A model generated the notes under the pieces. That model ran no database searches and had not been told where the DNA came from. It saw only the letters and a program-made list of their open reading frames with translations. Made by a program: the position numbers and the translations under genes. DNA of 49,962 bases, taken from positions 47,706 to 97,667 of the forward strand of contig PLLJ01000029.1 in NCBI GenBank assembly GCA_003140935.1, read 5' to 3'. Numbering within the stretch: the stretch's first letter is position 1; every line of letters begins with the position of its first letter. Shown here one piece after another: positions 41,319-49,962 of this stretch. This DNA comes from Candidatus Omnitrophota bacterium (GTDB lineage: Bacteria; Omnitrophota; Omnitrophia; Omnitrophales; Aquincolibacteriaceae).

Positions 41319-42017
41319 TTAGATCAATTCTCTCAGATCGCGGATCACGGTCACGAAATCCTGATGGTCCTTGGCCAAAGTCCCGTGCCGGTTCGAACGA
41401 TCAAGCCAAATGGCCTTGATGCCCGCCAAATGTGCGCCGCGAACATCGTCTTCCAAGCTGTCGCCTACATGGACCACTTCGCCCGGCGGAACATTCGCTT
41501 TCTTCAAGGCCTCCTTGAAGATCTTGGGATTGGGTTTGGCCGCGCCGAAGACCGCTGAAATGACCTTGAAATCAAAATACCGGTCGATCCCGAGGCCCAC
41601 ACATAATTTCAAAAGGCGGCTGTCCCAATTCGACACCATCCCAAGAATGAATTTTTGTTTTTTAAGGGACCGGAGCACTTCCTCGACTTCCGGATAAAGT
41701 TTCCAAACCCCGGGTTCCGCAAAAAGATCATGGAGCTCGTTAAAAAAAGGATCGAACGCTTTAAGTCCCTTGAAATCCTTGAAAACCGCCGTCACGATCT
41801 TGCGCCAAAATTCTTTTTCGATCTTCTCGTCCGAGTGACTTCTGAGATCTCCGATCCCGTCGTGCTCACTCCAGACCTGCCGGAACGCGACTTCAATTTC
41901 CTCGGCCCCTACGCGGCAACCATGCCGCGCGGCCACGGTACTGTAATAATGTCCTATGGACGGGAACGGACGGAAAAGGGTCCCCCCTGCGTCAAAAAAG
42001 ATCGCCCGAGTTCCCAC
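41319..42017 (-). CDS. HAD-IA family hydrolase
   Basis: The 232-residue product begins VGTRAIFFDAGGTLF; the nucleophile Asp9 is followed by Ala-Gly-Gly rather than Asp, as in the HDHD3-like group. Other motifs: VSNWDSRLL, the Lys in AKPNPKIFKEAL and GDSLEDDVRGA. The start is the GTG at 42017, preceded by AAGG, eight bases after the stop of the TPR gene. The longer upstream frame (to 42398) overlaps that gene and is rejected. Substrate unknown. Confidence 0.88.
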   Translation of the reverse strand: MGTRAIFFDAGGTLFRPFPSIGHYYSTVAARHGCRVGAEEIEVAFRQVWSEHDGIGDLRSHSDEKIEKEFWRKIVTAVFKDFKGLKAFDPFFNELHDLFAEPGVWKLYPEVEEVLRSLKKQKFILGMVSNWDSRLLKLCVGLGIDRYFDFKVISAVFGAAKPNPKIFKEALKKANVPPGEVVHVGDSLEDDVRGAHLAGIKAIWLDRSNRHGTLAKDHQDFVTVIRDLRELI

Positions 42018-42024
42018 GGGGACC

Positions 42025-42861
42025 TTACTTGTTCTGGTCACTGGATTCCCCTCCTCCGCTGCCCCCGAATTTCTGCATAAGCATTTGTCCAAGGGCGGGA
42101 AGGGCCTGTGCCATGCCTCCCTGACCCTGAGCGTTAGGATCCAGCCCCATGGCAGCCGCGGTCTGCGGGTCCTGGGAGAAAGCACTTCCCATTGACGGCA
42201 TCCCGCCGAAGGGGGAACCGCCTCCTTCCTTCGGGGCCTTGCGCAGGGCATCCACGTTGTGGATAGCTTCCTGGATATCCGGATTTTCGTAGTCAAACTC
42301 GCGGGCCTTAAGATAAGCTTCCTTGGCCTCCTCAAGGAATCCCCTTTCTTCATAGACCGCCCCGATCTGCATCCAGGAAGCGCACAGGAGATAAACATCT
42401 TTGGCCGGATCGCAAAGTTGGATCGCTTTTCGGAGCTCTTCGCGCGCGCGTTCCATCTGACCGAGCCGTTTATAGACGACCCCGAGATTGTAATGCGCGA
42501 TCTTATCCTCAGGACGGATCATCAGAACTTTTTCAAGGGAGTCCCGGCTTTTCGTGAGCCACTCGAGATACTGTGGCCCTTTTTGGGTACGCGTCCGGTC
42601 AAAAAGCGTGGCATAGACCGTCGAAAGCCGGTAGTAAAGATCCGCGTTACCGGGTTCCAGGCCAAGCCTCGTCCTGAGTTCCCGTTCCATATCGATCAGT
42701 TCCACATCGGTTTTTCCGGAGAGATCTGCGCGTGTCGAATCCCGCACCGTCATGGGATCATCGGACTCTTCGTTTTCGGAGGCCCGCACGGAAGGCAGAG
42801 CAAAATGGCAAACCAGGAGCATGAGGAAAAATGACAGGATGTGTCTAATGCCGTTTTTCAT
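42025..42861 (-). CDS. Exported TPR protein with low-complexity C-terminus
   Basis: The 278-residue product has a signal peptide (SFFLMLLVCHFALPSVRA), then TPR-like helices from NADLYYRLSTVYATLF to AKEAYLKAREFDYENP. The C-terminal 70 residues are Gly/Met/Gln/Pro-rich (GGMPSMGSAF) and probably disordered. It is upstream of the HAD gene by eight bases. Partners unknown. Confidence 0.88.
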   Translation of the reverse strand: MKNGIRHILSFFLMLLVCHFALPSVRASENEESDDPMTVRDSTRADLSGKTDVELIDMERELRTRLGLEPGNADLYYRLSTVYATLFDRTRTQKGPQYLEWLTKSRDSLEKVLMIRPEDKIAHYNLGVVYKRLGQMERAREELRKAIQLCDPAKDVYLLCASWMQIGAVYEERGFLEEAKEAYLKAREFDYENPDIQEAIHNVDALRKAPKEGGGSPFGGMPSMGSAFSQDPQTAAAMGLDPNAQGQGGMAQALPALGQMLMQKFGGSGGGESSDQNK

Positions 42862-42888
42862 ATATGTTCACGGGGGGATGGTGCCGTC

Positions 42889-43245
42889 CTAGAGGCCACG
42901 GAATTTCTCGAGTCCCGCAGGAGGACCGGAAAGGTTGACGCGCGCGATACGACGGATGAGCAGGCGATGCTTTTCCCCCTCCACGTAATCAATACTCACG
43001 ACCTGCCCGGCGCGAAGCTCTTTAAGTGCTTTAAAACGGCTCAGACCCGTTTGGTTATCCACGTAAAAAGTAAGCCGCCGGGTCTCCTCCGTCGCGGGAT
43101 GGCGGAAATCCACGTCAATACTTGAACTGTCTTCCGCAACCTTCACCACATGAGCGGAAAGCGTTTTCATCATGGGTTCTGCGGCATCAAGGCAAAGAGA
43201 GAACGTCAAGAACGCGAGAGAGAAAAAAAAGAGACGTTTAAGCAC
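42889..43245 (-). CDS. Small exported beta-rich protein, unknown function
   Basis: The product is about 118 residues. It has a signal peptide (LKRLFFFSLAFLTFSLCLDAAE) followed by an OB-like beta pattern (HVVKVAEDSSSIDVDF, LTFYVDNQ, GQVVSIDYVEGEKHRLLIRRIARV). The start is taken as the GTG at 43245, overlapping the end of tpx by eight bases; an ATG at 43275 is possible. It is downstream of tpx and probably co-transcribed. I do not recognise a family. Confidence 0.7.
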   Translation of the reverse strand: MLKRLFFFSLAFLTFSLCLDAAEPMMKTLSAHVVKVAEDSSSIDVDFRHPATEETRRLTFYVDNQTGLSRFKALKELRAGQVVSIDYVEGEKHRLLIRRIARVNLSGPPAGLEKFRGL

Positions 43246-43756
43246 GGGCCTTGATAAATCCCAGGACTTTTTCATAATTGGGATGCTCGGTGACCTCTTT
43301 GACGTATTCGACATATTGCACCTTGTCATCCGGACCGATCACAAAAACGGAGCGGGAAAGAAGCTGCAATTCCTTAATGAGTACGCCGTAAGCCTGCCCG
43401 AACGCGTGTTCCCGATAATCGGAAAGCATTTGAATTTTGTCGGCGCCCAAAAGACCGCACCATCTCCCCTGAGCGAACGGAAGATCCATGCTGACCGTGA
43501 TGACCGCCACATGTGCCGGCAGTTTGGAAGCCTCCTGATTGAATCGCTTCGTCTGAAGATCGCAGACCGGCGTATCGATCGAAGGCACGACGCTGAGGAG
43601 CCGGGTCTTCCCTTTGGAATCTGCCAGCGTTACGATTTTCAAACCTGTATCGACGAGCTTGAAATCGGGGGCTTTGTCTCCCGCCTTAAGCTCGGGTCCG
43701 ATCAAGGTAAGCGGTCCGCCTTTAAAAGTCGCTGCGTTCTTTCGTTCTTGCGCCAT
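43238..43756 (-). CDS. tpx: Thiol peroxidase (cytoplasmic Tpx)
   Basis: The 172-residue peroxiredoxin has peroxidatic Cys65 in VPSIDTPVCDLQ and resolving Cys100 in QGRWCGLLG, as in Tpx. No signal peptide is present, unlike the copy at 27048. Strong GGAGG precedes the ATG. It lies between queF and a small exported gene. Confidence 0.95.
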   Translation of the reverse strand: MAQERKNAATFKGGPLTLIGPELKAGDKAPDFKLVDTGLKIVTLADSKGKTRLLSVVPSIDTPVCDLQTKRFNQEASKLPAHVAVITVSMDLPFAQGRWCGLLGADKIQMLSDYREHAFGQAYGVLIKELQLLSRSVFVIGPDDKVQYVEYVKEVTEHPNYEKVLGFIKARA

Positions 43757-43783
43757 GGGATGTTCCTCCTCAAAAAAGAGAGT

Positions 43784-44155
43784 TTAGGAATTCTTTTTGC
43801 GGGGTTTGGAATAGTTCGCGGTAATGACCGTATGGATGCCGCCGCGCACGAAAAAGTCCGCTTCGATGGACATGTGACGCGGCTTCACCGCTTTGACGAG
43901 ATCGTCCAGGATCTTGTTGGTAACCGCCTCATGGAACGCGCCCTCGTTCCGGTAGCTCCAAAGATAGAGCTTGAGGCTTTTGAGTTCCACGCAGAATTCA
44001 TCGGGCACGTACGAGATATGGATCGTCGCAAAATCCGGCTGCCCGGTCTTGGGACAAAGGCACGTGAATTCCGGGCACTCCATCTCGATATTGTAATCCC
44101 GGCGAGGATTGGGATTCTTGAAAATCTCGAGTTTTTTCGAAGGTTGAGACGTCAT
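43784..44155 (-). CDS. queF: 7-cyano-7-deazaguanine reductase (preQ0 reductase)
   Basis: The 123-residue unimodular enzyme reduces preQ0 to preQ1 with NADPH in queuosine synthesis. It shows the catalytic Cys34 in [15 protein letters not shown] with Asp41 and the substrate-binding motif [20 protein letters not shown]. The ATG is preceded by an extended -10 box only eight bases away, so the message should be leaderless or nearly so; no preQ1 riboswitch is possible in such a short leader. Other queuosine genes are not in the window. Confidence 0.96.
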   Translation of the reverse strand: MTSQPSKKLEIFKNPNPRRDYNIEMECPEFTCLCPKTGQPDFATIHISYVPDEFCVELKSLKLYLWSYRNEGAFHEAVTNKILDDLVKAVKPRHMSIEADFFVRGGIHTVITANYSKPRKKNS

Positions 44156-44163
44156 AGATAAAG

Positions 44164-44172
44164 ATTATATCA
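44164..44172 (-). promoter_or_regulatory. Extended -10 promoter of queF
   Basis: On the minus strand TGATATAAT (TGnTATAAT) ends eight bases before the queF ATG at 44155. No good -35 is seen. It overlaps the T-run end of the metW terminator. Confidence 0.6.
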
Positions 44173-44210
44173 AAAATAAAGAGGGCAGGCATTCATTTAC
44201 TGCCTGCCCT
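44173..44210 (-). terminator. Rho-independent terminator of the cys-met operon
   Basis: AGGGCAGGCA and TGCCTGCCCT (44201-44210, 44182-44191) form a perfect 10-bp stem around a nine-base loop, followed on the minus strand by CTTTATTTT. It stands 14 bases after the metW stop. Confidence 0.9.
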
Positions 44211-44224
44211 AACCGGTCCCTTTT

Positions 44225-44818
44225 TTATTTCGTGATAACAAAGATGGCGTTTTGAGCGAAGAGGTTCGGAAGCACGCGCACTTGGCCTTGGGTATCGAGA
44301 AAATGCGCGGCGAGAATCTTGTAATCCTTGGCCGCACAAAAGGACTTGAAATCCTTGATGGAGAGAAAACGCAGATTCGGAGTGCTATACCAGTCGTACG
44401 GAAGCGAAGAGACGATGGGCGCCCGGCCTTCGAAAAACATCCGAATGCGAGCTTCAAGATGCGCGAAATTCGAAAAACCGATGATGGCCTTCCGGCCGAT
44501 CCTCAGCGCCTCCGCGATCACGGTCTCGACCTTCTTCACTTCCTGCAAGCTCTGGTTCAGGATCACGTAATCGAACGATTGATCAGGATAATACGGAAGT
44601 CCGCTATCGATATCGCTGTGAAAAACGCTCAGGCCCTTTTCAACACAAGCGTGGATGGCCTCGTTATTGACCTCGACCCCCTGAGCCTTCGCGCCCTGCC
44701 TTTCCACGAGCAGTTGGAGCAGGTCTCCGTTCCCGCAGCCAAGATCCAGCACCTTGGCGCTGGACTCCACGATCCCGCAGATCACTTGATGATCCAACCG
44801 CTTGATAGTTGATTTCAT
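44225..44818 (-). CDS. metW: MetW, methionine biosynthesis protein
   Basis: The 197-residue SAM-methyltransferase-like protein has the motif VLDLGCGNGDLLQLL, then GVEVNNEAIHACVEKGL, DYVILNQSLQEV, and YDWYSTPNLRFLSIKDF. MetW occurs next to MetX and supports its homoserine-acyltransferase activity in several bacteria. It is the last gene of the cys-met operon. Confidence 0.94.
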   Translation of the reverse strand: MKSTIKRLDHQVICGIVESSAKVLDLGCGNGDLLQLLVERQGAKAQGVEVNNEAIHACVEKGLSVFHSDIDSGLPYYPDQSFDYVILNQSLQEVKKVETVIAEALRIGRKAIIGFSNFAHLEARIRMFFEGRAPIVSSLPYDWYSTPNLRFLSIKDFKSFCAAKDYKILAAHFLDTQGQVRVLPNLFAQNAIFVITK

Positions 44819-44884
44819 AGAGTTGAAATAGTATTCCTCTGCTGAGTTTTTTTCAAGGGAAACAACCCTGGTGGGGAAATGCTC

Positions 44885-46000
44885 TTATTTCCTTTTGGCG
44901 AGGAAATGCTTGATAAGATGCTCCTGCTTTCCGGCTTCGCTTTCGATCAAGAAGGTGTCGTGGCCATAGGTCGAATCCGTTTCGCAGTAGGTCGCATCCA
45001 CACGCCGCATCTGGAGCTGTTTGACCATTTCCTGCGACTGGATGGATGGATACAACCAGTCCGACTTGAAAGCAATGACCAGAAAACGAGTGCCCGGAAG
45101 CCCGCCCTCGGGGATCCATTTACTGTCTGAAAGATCGAAGAAATCCATCGCCTTGGTGATGTAGAGATAACTGTTAGCGTCAAAACGCTTCGTAAAGCTC
45201 ATCCCACGATACTGGAGATAGCCCTCGACCTCAAAATCCGCGGAGAACTTGAACGCGTGGGTATCGTCCTTGAGGCGTCTGGAAAATTTCTTCTCCATGG
45301 AATCGTTGCTCATAAAGGTGATGTGCCCAAGCATGCGCGCGACCGCAAGGCCCTTTTCAGGGACGGGACCGCCGTAGTAATTACCGCCTTTCCAGGCAGG
45401 GTCCGCCATGATGGCCTGACGGCCGACCTCGTTAAAAGCGATCTGCTGCGGGGAGTGCTTCAAGGTCGCCGCGATCGGGATTACGCATTCGACCGTACCC
45501 GGATAACAGGCGACCCACTGGAGGGCGAGCATACCCCCCATCGATCCACCGATCACGCCGTGAAGTTTTTTGATCCCCAGATGATCGATCAGGACTTTTT
45601 GAGTGCGGACCATGTCCGCGATGGTGATGAGCGGGAAATCGATGCCGTAAGGTTTGCCGGTCTTAGGGTTGATCGAAGAGGGCCCGGTACTTCCTTTGCA
45701 TCCCCCGATCACGTTGATACAGATCACAAAATACTTGTCTGTATCAAGCGCGCTGCCCGGCCCGACCATGAAATCCCACCATGCCGGATCCTGGTCTCCC
45801 GTCGCAGGACCTGCGACATGTGCGTTCCCGGAAAAGGCATGCATGACAAGGATCGCGTTCGATTTATCCGCATTCAGCTGCCCGTAAGTTTCGTAGACAA
45901 GCGTGATGGGGCCAAGCGTGCGCCCGGATTCGAGTTTGAACCCTTCTGCCTCTGCGAACGTGAAATGTTTTGTCTCAACAGCGCCGACACTTTTTTTCAT
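44885..46000 (-). CDS. metX: Homoserine O-acetyltransferase
   Basis: The 371-residue alpha/beta-hydrolase-fold enzyme transfers an acyl group to homoserine, the first committed step to methionine. The nucleophile Ser153 is in the elbow [12 protein letters not shown]. The Asp/His triad is in FKSDWLYP and [18 protein letters not shown] is a family motif. Acetyl or succinyl use cannot be told safely by eye. The start at 46000 follows AAGGA; a longer ATG frame to 46027 has no site. It is followed by metW. Confidence 0.95.
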   Translation of the reverse strand: MKKSVGAVETKHFTFAEAEGFKLESGRTLGPITLVYETYGQLNADKSNAILVMHAFSGNAHVAGPATGDQDPAWWDFMVGPGSALDTDKYFVICINVIGGCKGSTGPSSINPKTGKPYGIDFPLITIADMVRTQKVLIDHLGIKKLHGVIGGSMGGMLALQWVACYPGTVECVIPIAATLKHSPQQIAFNEVGRQAIMADPAWKGGNYYGGPVPEKGLAVARMLGHITFMSNDSMEKKFSRRLKDDTHAFKFSADFEVEGYLQYRGMSFTKRFDANSYLYITKAMDFFDLSDSKWIPEGGLPGTRFLVIAFKSDWLYPSIQSQEMVKQLQMRRVDATYCETDSTYGHDTFLIESEAGKQEHLIKHFLAKRK

Positions 46001-46050
46001 CTTGAGGATTCCTTGATCAAAAGTCATTCGAAAATATGGGACGAATTATA

Positions 46051-46815
46051 TCACCGTTTCCCAACCCGCTCCAAAACTTTCCCTCTGAGTTTGATGACAT
46101 CCCCCACGATAAAAACGGCCGGAGCCACCAACCCGGCACCGCGGGCTTTTTTTACGATATTCCGTAAAGTTCCGACGATCACGCGCTCTTTGGGCGTGGT
46201 CCCGTTCTCAATGACCGCACAGGAAGTTCCGGCGCTCCGCTTTTTTAAGATCCCTTTCACGGTCTTGTCGAGATCGGAAACGCACATCACATACACCAGC
46301 GTATCGGCATCGGGCACCGGGATAGGGCTGTTATCCTCCGTCACATGGCCCGATGCGACCGCGAAAGTCATGGCCAGATGGCGCTGTGTGACCGGAATGC
46401 CGGCGAGCGCCGGAACTGCGATCGCGGAAGTAATGCCCGGCACCACTTCAGCCGGAACACCACGGCTTCGCAAAAAGATCATTTCTTCTCCGCCGCGGCC
46501 AAAAAGATACGGATCGCCGCCTTTAAGACGTACGACCCTCTTCCCTTCCCTTGATTTCTGAAATAACAGTTCTTGGATCGCTTGCTGGGAGAGCGAATGG
46601 GCTCCGTGTTTTTTTCCGACCGGGATAAGCTCGGCAGATCTTGGAGCATCCCCCAGGAGACTCTTGGGGATCAAGTGGTCATAGAGAAGGACTTCAGCTT
46701 GCTGGATCAATTTGAGACCCTTCACCGTAATGAGCCCCGGGTCCCCCGGCCCTGCGCCCACCAGAGAAACTTTTCCCAATTTCTTATGGGATGGACAGGG
46801 CCTACGCCTTGGCAT
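46051..46815 (-). CDS. cobA: Uroporphyrinogen-III C-methyltransferase
   Basis: The 254-residue SUMT enzyme adds two methyls to uroporphyrinogen III, the first step to siroheme. Signatures: [51 protein letters not shown], and [15 protein letters not shown]. The start at 46815 follows GGGAG and overlaps the reductase gene by 14 bases. It supplies siroheme to the reductase upstream. No dehydrogenase/ferrochelatase domain is fused. Confidence 0.95.
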   Translation of the reverse strand: MPRRRPCPSHKKLGKVSLVGAGPGDPGLITVKGLKLIQQAEVLLYDHLIPKSLLGDAPRSAELIPVGKKHGAHSLSQQAIQELLFQKSREGKRVVRLKGGDPYLFGRGGEEMIFLRSRGVPAEVVPGITSAIAVPALAGIPVTQRHLAMTFAVASGHVTEDNSPIPVPDADTLVYVMCVSDLDKTVKGILKKRSAGTSCAVIENGTTPKERVIVGTLRNIVKKARGAGLVAPAVFIVGDVIKLRGKVLERVGKR

Positions 46816-48373
46816 GGGGCTCCCATAGTTCCACGAGTTCTTCCGTAGTGAAGCGGCGGCAAAAATCACTGAAAGTCTCTTTTCCATTTCTTTTCTTTAA
46901 AAAAACATGGAGCATATTTTCGAGAAGTGCCGGGGCCTTTTCCGAAAGAACGGACTGGAAGACCTTCCGGCCCCACACCTCCGGCCCGCCTCCCACTGCT
47001 ATATGAAAAGCATCCCGACGGATCCCATCCACCACTTTTGCCACACCCATCAATCCGATATCGGCAAGTTGATATTGTCCGCAAGAATTCGGACATCCCG
47101 TCACATGGATTGTCAGGGTTTCGCAAAAATCCGGGAAGGTTTTTGTCAAATATTCGATCAGCTTCTTTGAAAAAACTTTGACCTCCACAAGCGCCAGATT
47201 GCAAAATTCCCGGCCCGTACAGACCACGAGCGAACGGTAGATCCCGTTCGCTCCGAGATCGAAGCCCTTGGCCGTCAGCCCTTTTTTCAAAGGCACAAGG
47301 TTCTTCTCAGGGATATTGATCAGAAGCATGTTCTGCCGGTTCGTGGTACGAAGTTCTCCGCTGCCATATTTTTCGCTAAGATCCGCCAATGCCAGCAGCT
47401 GTCCGGCTTGCAGGCGCCCCGCCAGGACCGCGAGCCCTACCGCGTAAAGCCCCGGCTGTTTCTGCGGGATCACGCCCCAGAAATGTTCACGCTCATTCTG
47501 CGCGGAAGGGACGTTTTTAAAGCGCTCGAAGGTCCGTTGCATGCGCTTTTCCATCTCCTGAAGAAATTTCCGGGCGCCCCATGATTCCACCAGGAATTTC
47601 ATCCGGGCTTCGCGCCGGTCCTCGCGATTCCCGAGATCATGAAAGATCTGGAGCACCGCCATCACGGCCGGAATGATATCCTCCCGCTTTAAAGCAACTG
47701 GCAAGGGCTGCGCGAACAGAGGATGCGACGAAAGTCCGCCGCCGACCCGCATCGCAAAAGCCGGGATTCTTTTTGTTTTGTCCTTCCAAAACCCGTAGAT
47801 CCCGACATCGTTGATCTCCGGCTGTGCCGCATTCCCCAGACTGCCCGTGATAGAGATCTTGAATTTCCTCGGCAGGTTCGCAAAATAGGGGTCCCGGACC
47901 AATTGCCGATGAAGTGTCAAAAGGACATCCTGAAGGTCGTCGACCTCGCCGGGCTCAAGACCCGCGAGTGGAGAACTCGTGATATTGCGCGTCACGTCCC
48001 CACAAGCGCCCCGCGTGGTGATCCCGACCGCTTCGAATTTTTCAAGGACCGCGGGAACGTTTTCGATCGTAAGCCAATGAAATTGAAAATTTTGCCGGGT
48101 GGTAATGTCCGCGATCCCGCGACCGTAGTCCCTTGCGACTTCCGCCACCGTCCGTAACTGTGTCGCGTTCATCCGTCCGCCCGGGAGTTTGAGTCGCAGC
48201 ATGAAATAAGGATCGGTCTTGGGACGCTGCTGGTAGATGCCGAACCACCGGAAACGCAGGAAATTTTCAGGGGCAATAGAAGCAAAGCCTTCGCGGGATG
48301 CCCGGACAAGATTCTCCCAGGCATCAAAAGGATGTTGATCCGCTTTGATCTGCTCCTCTTTGATCAGAGGCAT
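46802..48373 (-). CDS. Ferredoxin-type nitrite/sulfite reductase (siroheme)
   Basis: The 523-residue hemoprotein has the two half-repeats of the family: TRQNFQFHWLTIENV and TRGACGDVTRN; then TTNRQNMLLINIPE. The 4Fe-4S/siroheme Cys ligands lie in CTGREFC (near residues 385-391) and GCPNSCG (near 425-429). Nitrite or sulfite use cannot be read from these alone; the surrounding cysN, cobA and metX favour sulfite reduction to sulfide. A GGGGG site precedes the ATG. Confidence 0.88.
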   Translation of the reverse strand: MPLIKEEQIKADQHPFDAWENLVRASREGFASIAPENFLRFRWFGIYQQRPKTDPYFMLRLKLPGGRMNATQLRTVAEVARDYGRGIADITTRQNFQFHWLTIENVPAVLEKFEAVGITTRGACGDVTRNITSSPLAGLEPGEVDDLQDVLLTLHRQLVRDPYFANLPRKFKISITGSLGNAAQPEINDVGIYGFWKDKTKRIPAFAMRVGGGLSSHPLFAQPLPVALKREDIIPAVMAVLQIFHDLGNREDRREARMKFLVESWGARKFLQEMEKRMQRTFERFKNVPSAQNEREHFWGVIPQKQPGLYAVGLAVLAGRLQAGQLLALADLSEKYGSGELRTTNRQNMLLINIPEKNLVPLKKGLTAKGFDLGANGIYRSLVVCTGREFCNLALVEVKVFSKKLIEYLTKTFPDFCETLTIHVTGCPNSCGQYQLADIGLMGVAKVVDGIRRDAFHIAVGGGPEVWGRKVFQSVLSEKAPALLENMLHVFLKKRNGKETFSDFCRRFTTEELVELWEPHAKA

Positions 48374-48385
48374 ATCGTTCCCCCT

Positions 48386-49962
48386 TTAGAGATAATATTC
48401 GAGAAGGATCTCTTTTTGCTTGAGAAAAGAGCCGATTTTTTCGACCGCCAAATCCAACGGCTCATTTTCTTCTAAGACAAAAGACGGCTTAAATCCGGAA
48501 AAAGTGTTCGTCCCTATCTGGATCACCAGAATCTCATTCGGTCTATTGAGAATGCGAAGGGTTTCGATATCAAAATCATCCAGATCCGACGCTGTGGTGA
48601 TAAAAACCTGTCCGGATTCCGCAACGATCCTGCCGAGTTCTCCGAGATGCCGGACGATCTCTTCCTGGGAATCGGCCCCCTGGGGCAATTCGCTGTCCAG
48701 ACCCGAAACCAGATTCGAAATACCGAGGTAAAAAGCCTTCACCCCTTGTTTTAAGAGTCGCGCTTCAAGCTCCCGGGCGATTTTCTGCTTCCCGGTATTG
48801 ATCTTTCCTGAGATCAGAATGAAGGCCGGCCGGTGGCCGTAGATCCCGGCCCTTTCCGCGGGACCGACGCCGCTCCGCTCCCATATCTTTTCGCGGTGGC
48901 GCACATGATCTTTTAAGATCGTCCGGTCTTCAGGAAGCGCTTCCAGGACGATCCCGGCGCCCGCGATCTCATAGTTATCCACGATCACAAAACGGCCCGT
49001 CTCGCGGAGATCGCCTGCCTTATCAAAGGCAATGGGTTTTCCCGTCTCGAGAATGCATTCGGCAACGTCATGCCGGTCCACCTGCGCTTTGTTGGCGATC
49101 GAGGTCAGTTCCGAACTATCCAGAACATTCAGGACTTCCGCGAGACGGACCGAAGGCCGGCTTGCCCCGATCTTCAATTTATATTTTTTCCCTTTTACGA
49201 GCGGCGCATGCCCCATCCAGAAAATATTCGCCTTGAAGCGTGTGCCGATGGCGGGCGCAGGATCCTCAGCCAGAACCATCAATTCGCCGGGTTTGATATA
49301 AAGCTGAGTCTCTGTCGTAAAACCGATCGCTTCCCCGGCCGAGGCTTCCTGCTTCGAAGGCGCATTGAATTCTTCGATCGTTTTGATCCGGGTCCGTTTT
49401 TTTGACGGAAGAAAAACCACTTCATCCCCGACCCGGATCTTTCCCGTCGCGATCGTCCCAGCCAGGATGCGCCGGTCATCGGCAAGTTCGGTGAATTTGT
49501 AAATGTCCTGCACCGGGAACCGGAAGGGATACGCTTCGCTACCGCTCTCATGGCGGAAAGCATCCAACTGTTCCAGAACTGAAAATCCCGTGTACCACGG
49601 CATTTCCGGCGACCTGGCGGTCATATTCACGCCGTTCATCGCGCTCATGGGGATGAAGGCATCCGGCCGGATGTGGAACCCCTTTAGAAAATCGCCGTAT
49701 TCTTTCTCGATCGCCCGGAAGATCTTCTCACTGTACTCCACAAGATCCATCTTGTTCACGAGCACGGCCACCTGGCGGATCCCGAGCATGGAAAGAAGAT
49801 AGCCGTGGCGTTTGGAATTCTCGAGGATCCCTTCCTTCGCGTCGATCACAAGCAGGGCGGCTTCGGCCCGTGACGCGCCTGTGATCATGTTCTTCAAGAA
49901 TTCGATATGTCCCGGCGCGTCAATCACGATGTATTCGCGCTTCTTTGTGTGAAAGAAGCAGC
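48386..49962 (-). CDS. cysN: Sulfate adenylyltransferase large subunit CysN with degenerate CysC domain, N-terminus off window
   Basis: At least 525 codons are visible and the frame runs off the right edge. The GTPase G3 (DAPGH) and G4 (NKMD) motifs and the CysN-specific EF-Tu-like domains follow (VQDIYKF, IGFTTETQLYIKPGELMVL). CysN with CysD makes APS from sulfate. The C-terminal 150 residues match an APS kinase (CysC), but the P-loop GLSGSGKST is replaced by GKINTGKQK and the DGDN motif by GISN, so it cannot be a normal kinase. It would then feed APS straight to reduction. It is followed by the reductase gene after 12 bases. Confidence 0.93.
   Translation of the reverse strand, partial: CFFHTKKREYIVIDAPGHIEFLKNMITGASRAEAALLVIDAKEGILENSKRHGYLLSMLGIRQVAVLVNKMDLVEYSEKIFRAIEKEYGDFLKGFHIRPDAFIPMSAMNGVNMTARSPEMPWYTGFSVLEQLDAFRHESGSEAYPFRFPVQDIYKFTELADDRRILAGTIATGKIRVGDEVVFLPSKKRTRIKTIEEFNAPSKQEASAGEAIGFTTETQLYIKPGELMVLAEDPAPAIGTRFKANIFWMGHAPLVKGKKYKLKIGASRPSVRLAEVLNVLDSSELTSIANKAQVDRHDVAECILETGKPIAFDKAGDLRETGRFVIVDNYEIAGAGIVLEALPEDRTILKDHVRHREKIWERSGVGPAERAGIYGHRPAFILISGKINTGKQKIARELEARLLKQGVKAFYLGISNLVSGLDSELPQGADSQEEIVRHLGELGRIVAESGQVFITTASDLDDFDIETLRILNRPNEILVIQIGTNTFSGFKPSFVLEENEPLDLAVEKIGSFLKQKEILLEYYL

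Noticed and set aside
41319..42398. Longer HAD gene
   Set aside because: The part above 42017 is out of frame with, and inside, a TPR gene; the GTG at 42017 has a ribosome site.
43784..44160. preQ1 riboswitch before queF
   Set aside because: The promoter leaves a leader of only one or two bases, so there is no room for one.
45257..46561. Plus-strand open frame of 434 codons
   Set aside because: It is the antisense of metX and cobA, both clearly identified; its translation looks unlike a protein family.

Overview
The window is a gene-dense stretch of a bacterial chromosome with an outer membrane. The sequence shows a type V autotransporter, an LptF-type lipopolysaccharide-export permease, lipoproteins and periplasmic thiol enzymes. 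No rRNA, phage, transposase or CRISPR array is visible. The mix of PATR-repeat autotransporter, TPR proteins, a divergent GTGKFGK-loop EF-P, CdaA/CdaR and MalQ fits an uncultured PVC-related or Omnitrophota-like lineage. That placement is an inference from gene content, not from a marker-gene tree.

Almost every gene is on the minus strand; only 35075-37145 carries two plus-strand genes. Reading down from the right edge, the first block is sulfur assimilation: cysN with a degenerate CysC domain, a siroheme nitrite/sulfite reductase, cobA, metX and metW, closed by a terminator. Then follow queF, tpx, TPR proteins, a HAD phosphatase, an RNase H-like exonuclease, DsbD and LptF. The middle holds tRNA(CAT)-tilS-ftsH-folP, yebC-ruvCAB, an exported Tpx, a GDSL lipoprotein, and an operon DUF2905-cdaA-cdaR-pdxJ-nnrD-pflX-like. 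Further left are a Cas4-like PD-(D/E)XK nuclease behind a structured leader, a cupin, DJ-1, CYTH and efp genes, PEBP, a response regulator, a DHH phosphoesterase, lemA with two TPM-domain genes, malQ, a DsbA-like/MauE pair, tRNA-Pro(GGG), and an autotransporter of about 1660 residues followed by the decayed 3' end of a second copy.

The most interesting non-gene signal is a family of 40-nt intergenic elements with five copies (17530, 36065, 38347, 38430 and 12047). Each has a 9-10 bp hairpin whose stem changes by compensatory substitution, followed by a conserved GAATTGGGAC-type tail. In at least two copies this also reads as a -35/-10 promoter with a 17-bp spacer. Other intergenic spaces carry further short perfect hairpins. 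A second signal is a two-hairpin leader in front of the PD-(D/E)XK nuclease gene in which a loop can pair with the Shine-Dalgarno site. Two genes, the HAD gene at 35075 and queF, have promoters placed so that their mRNAs should be leaderless or nearly so.

Functionally the genes link into sulfate-to-methionine assimilation, periplasmic thiol-disulfide and peroxide chemistry (DsbA-like/MauE, DsbD, exported Tpx), c-di-AMP signalling (CdaA/CdaR, possibly with the DHH phosphoesterase), Holliday-junction repair, and tRNA(Ile) lysidine modification. All promoter, terminator and RNA-structure calls come from reading the sequence by eye, without folding or database searches.
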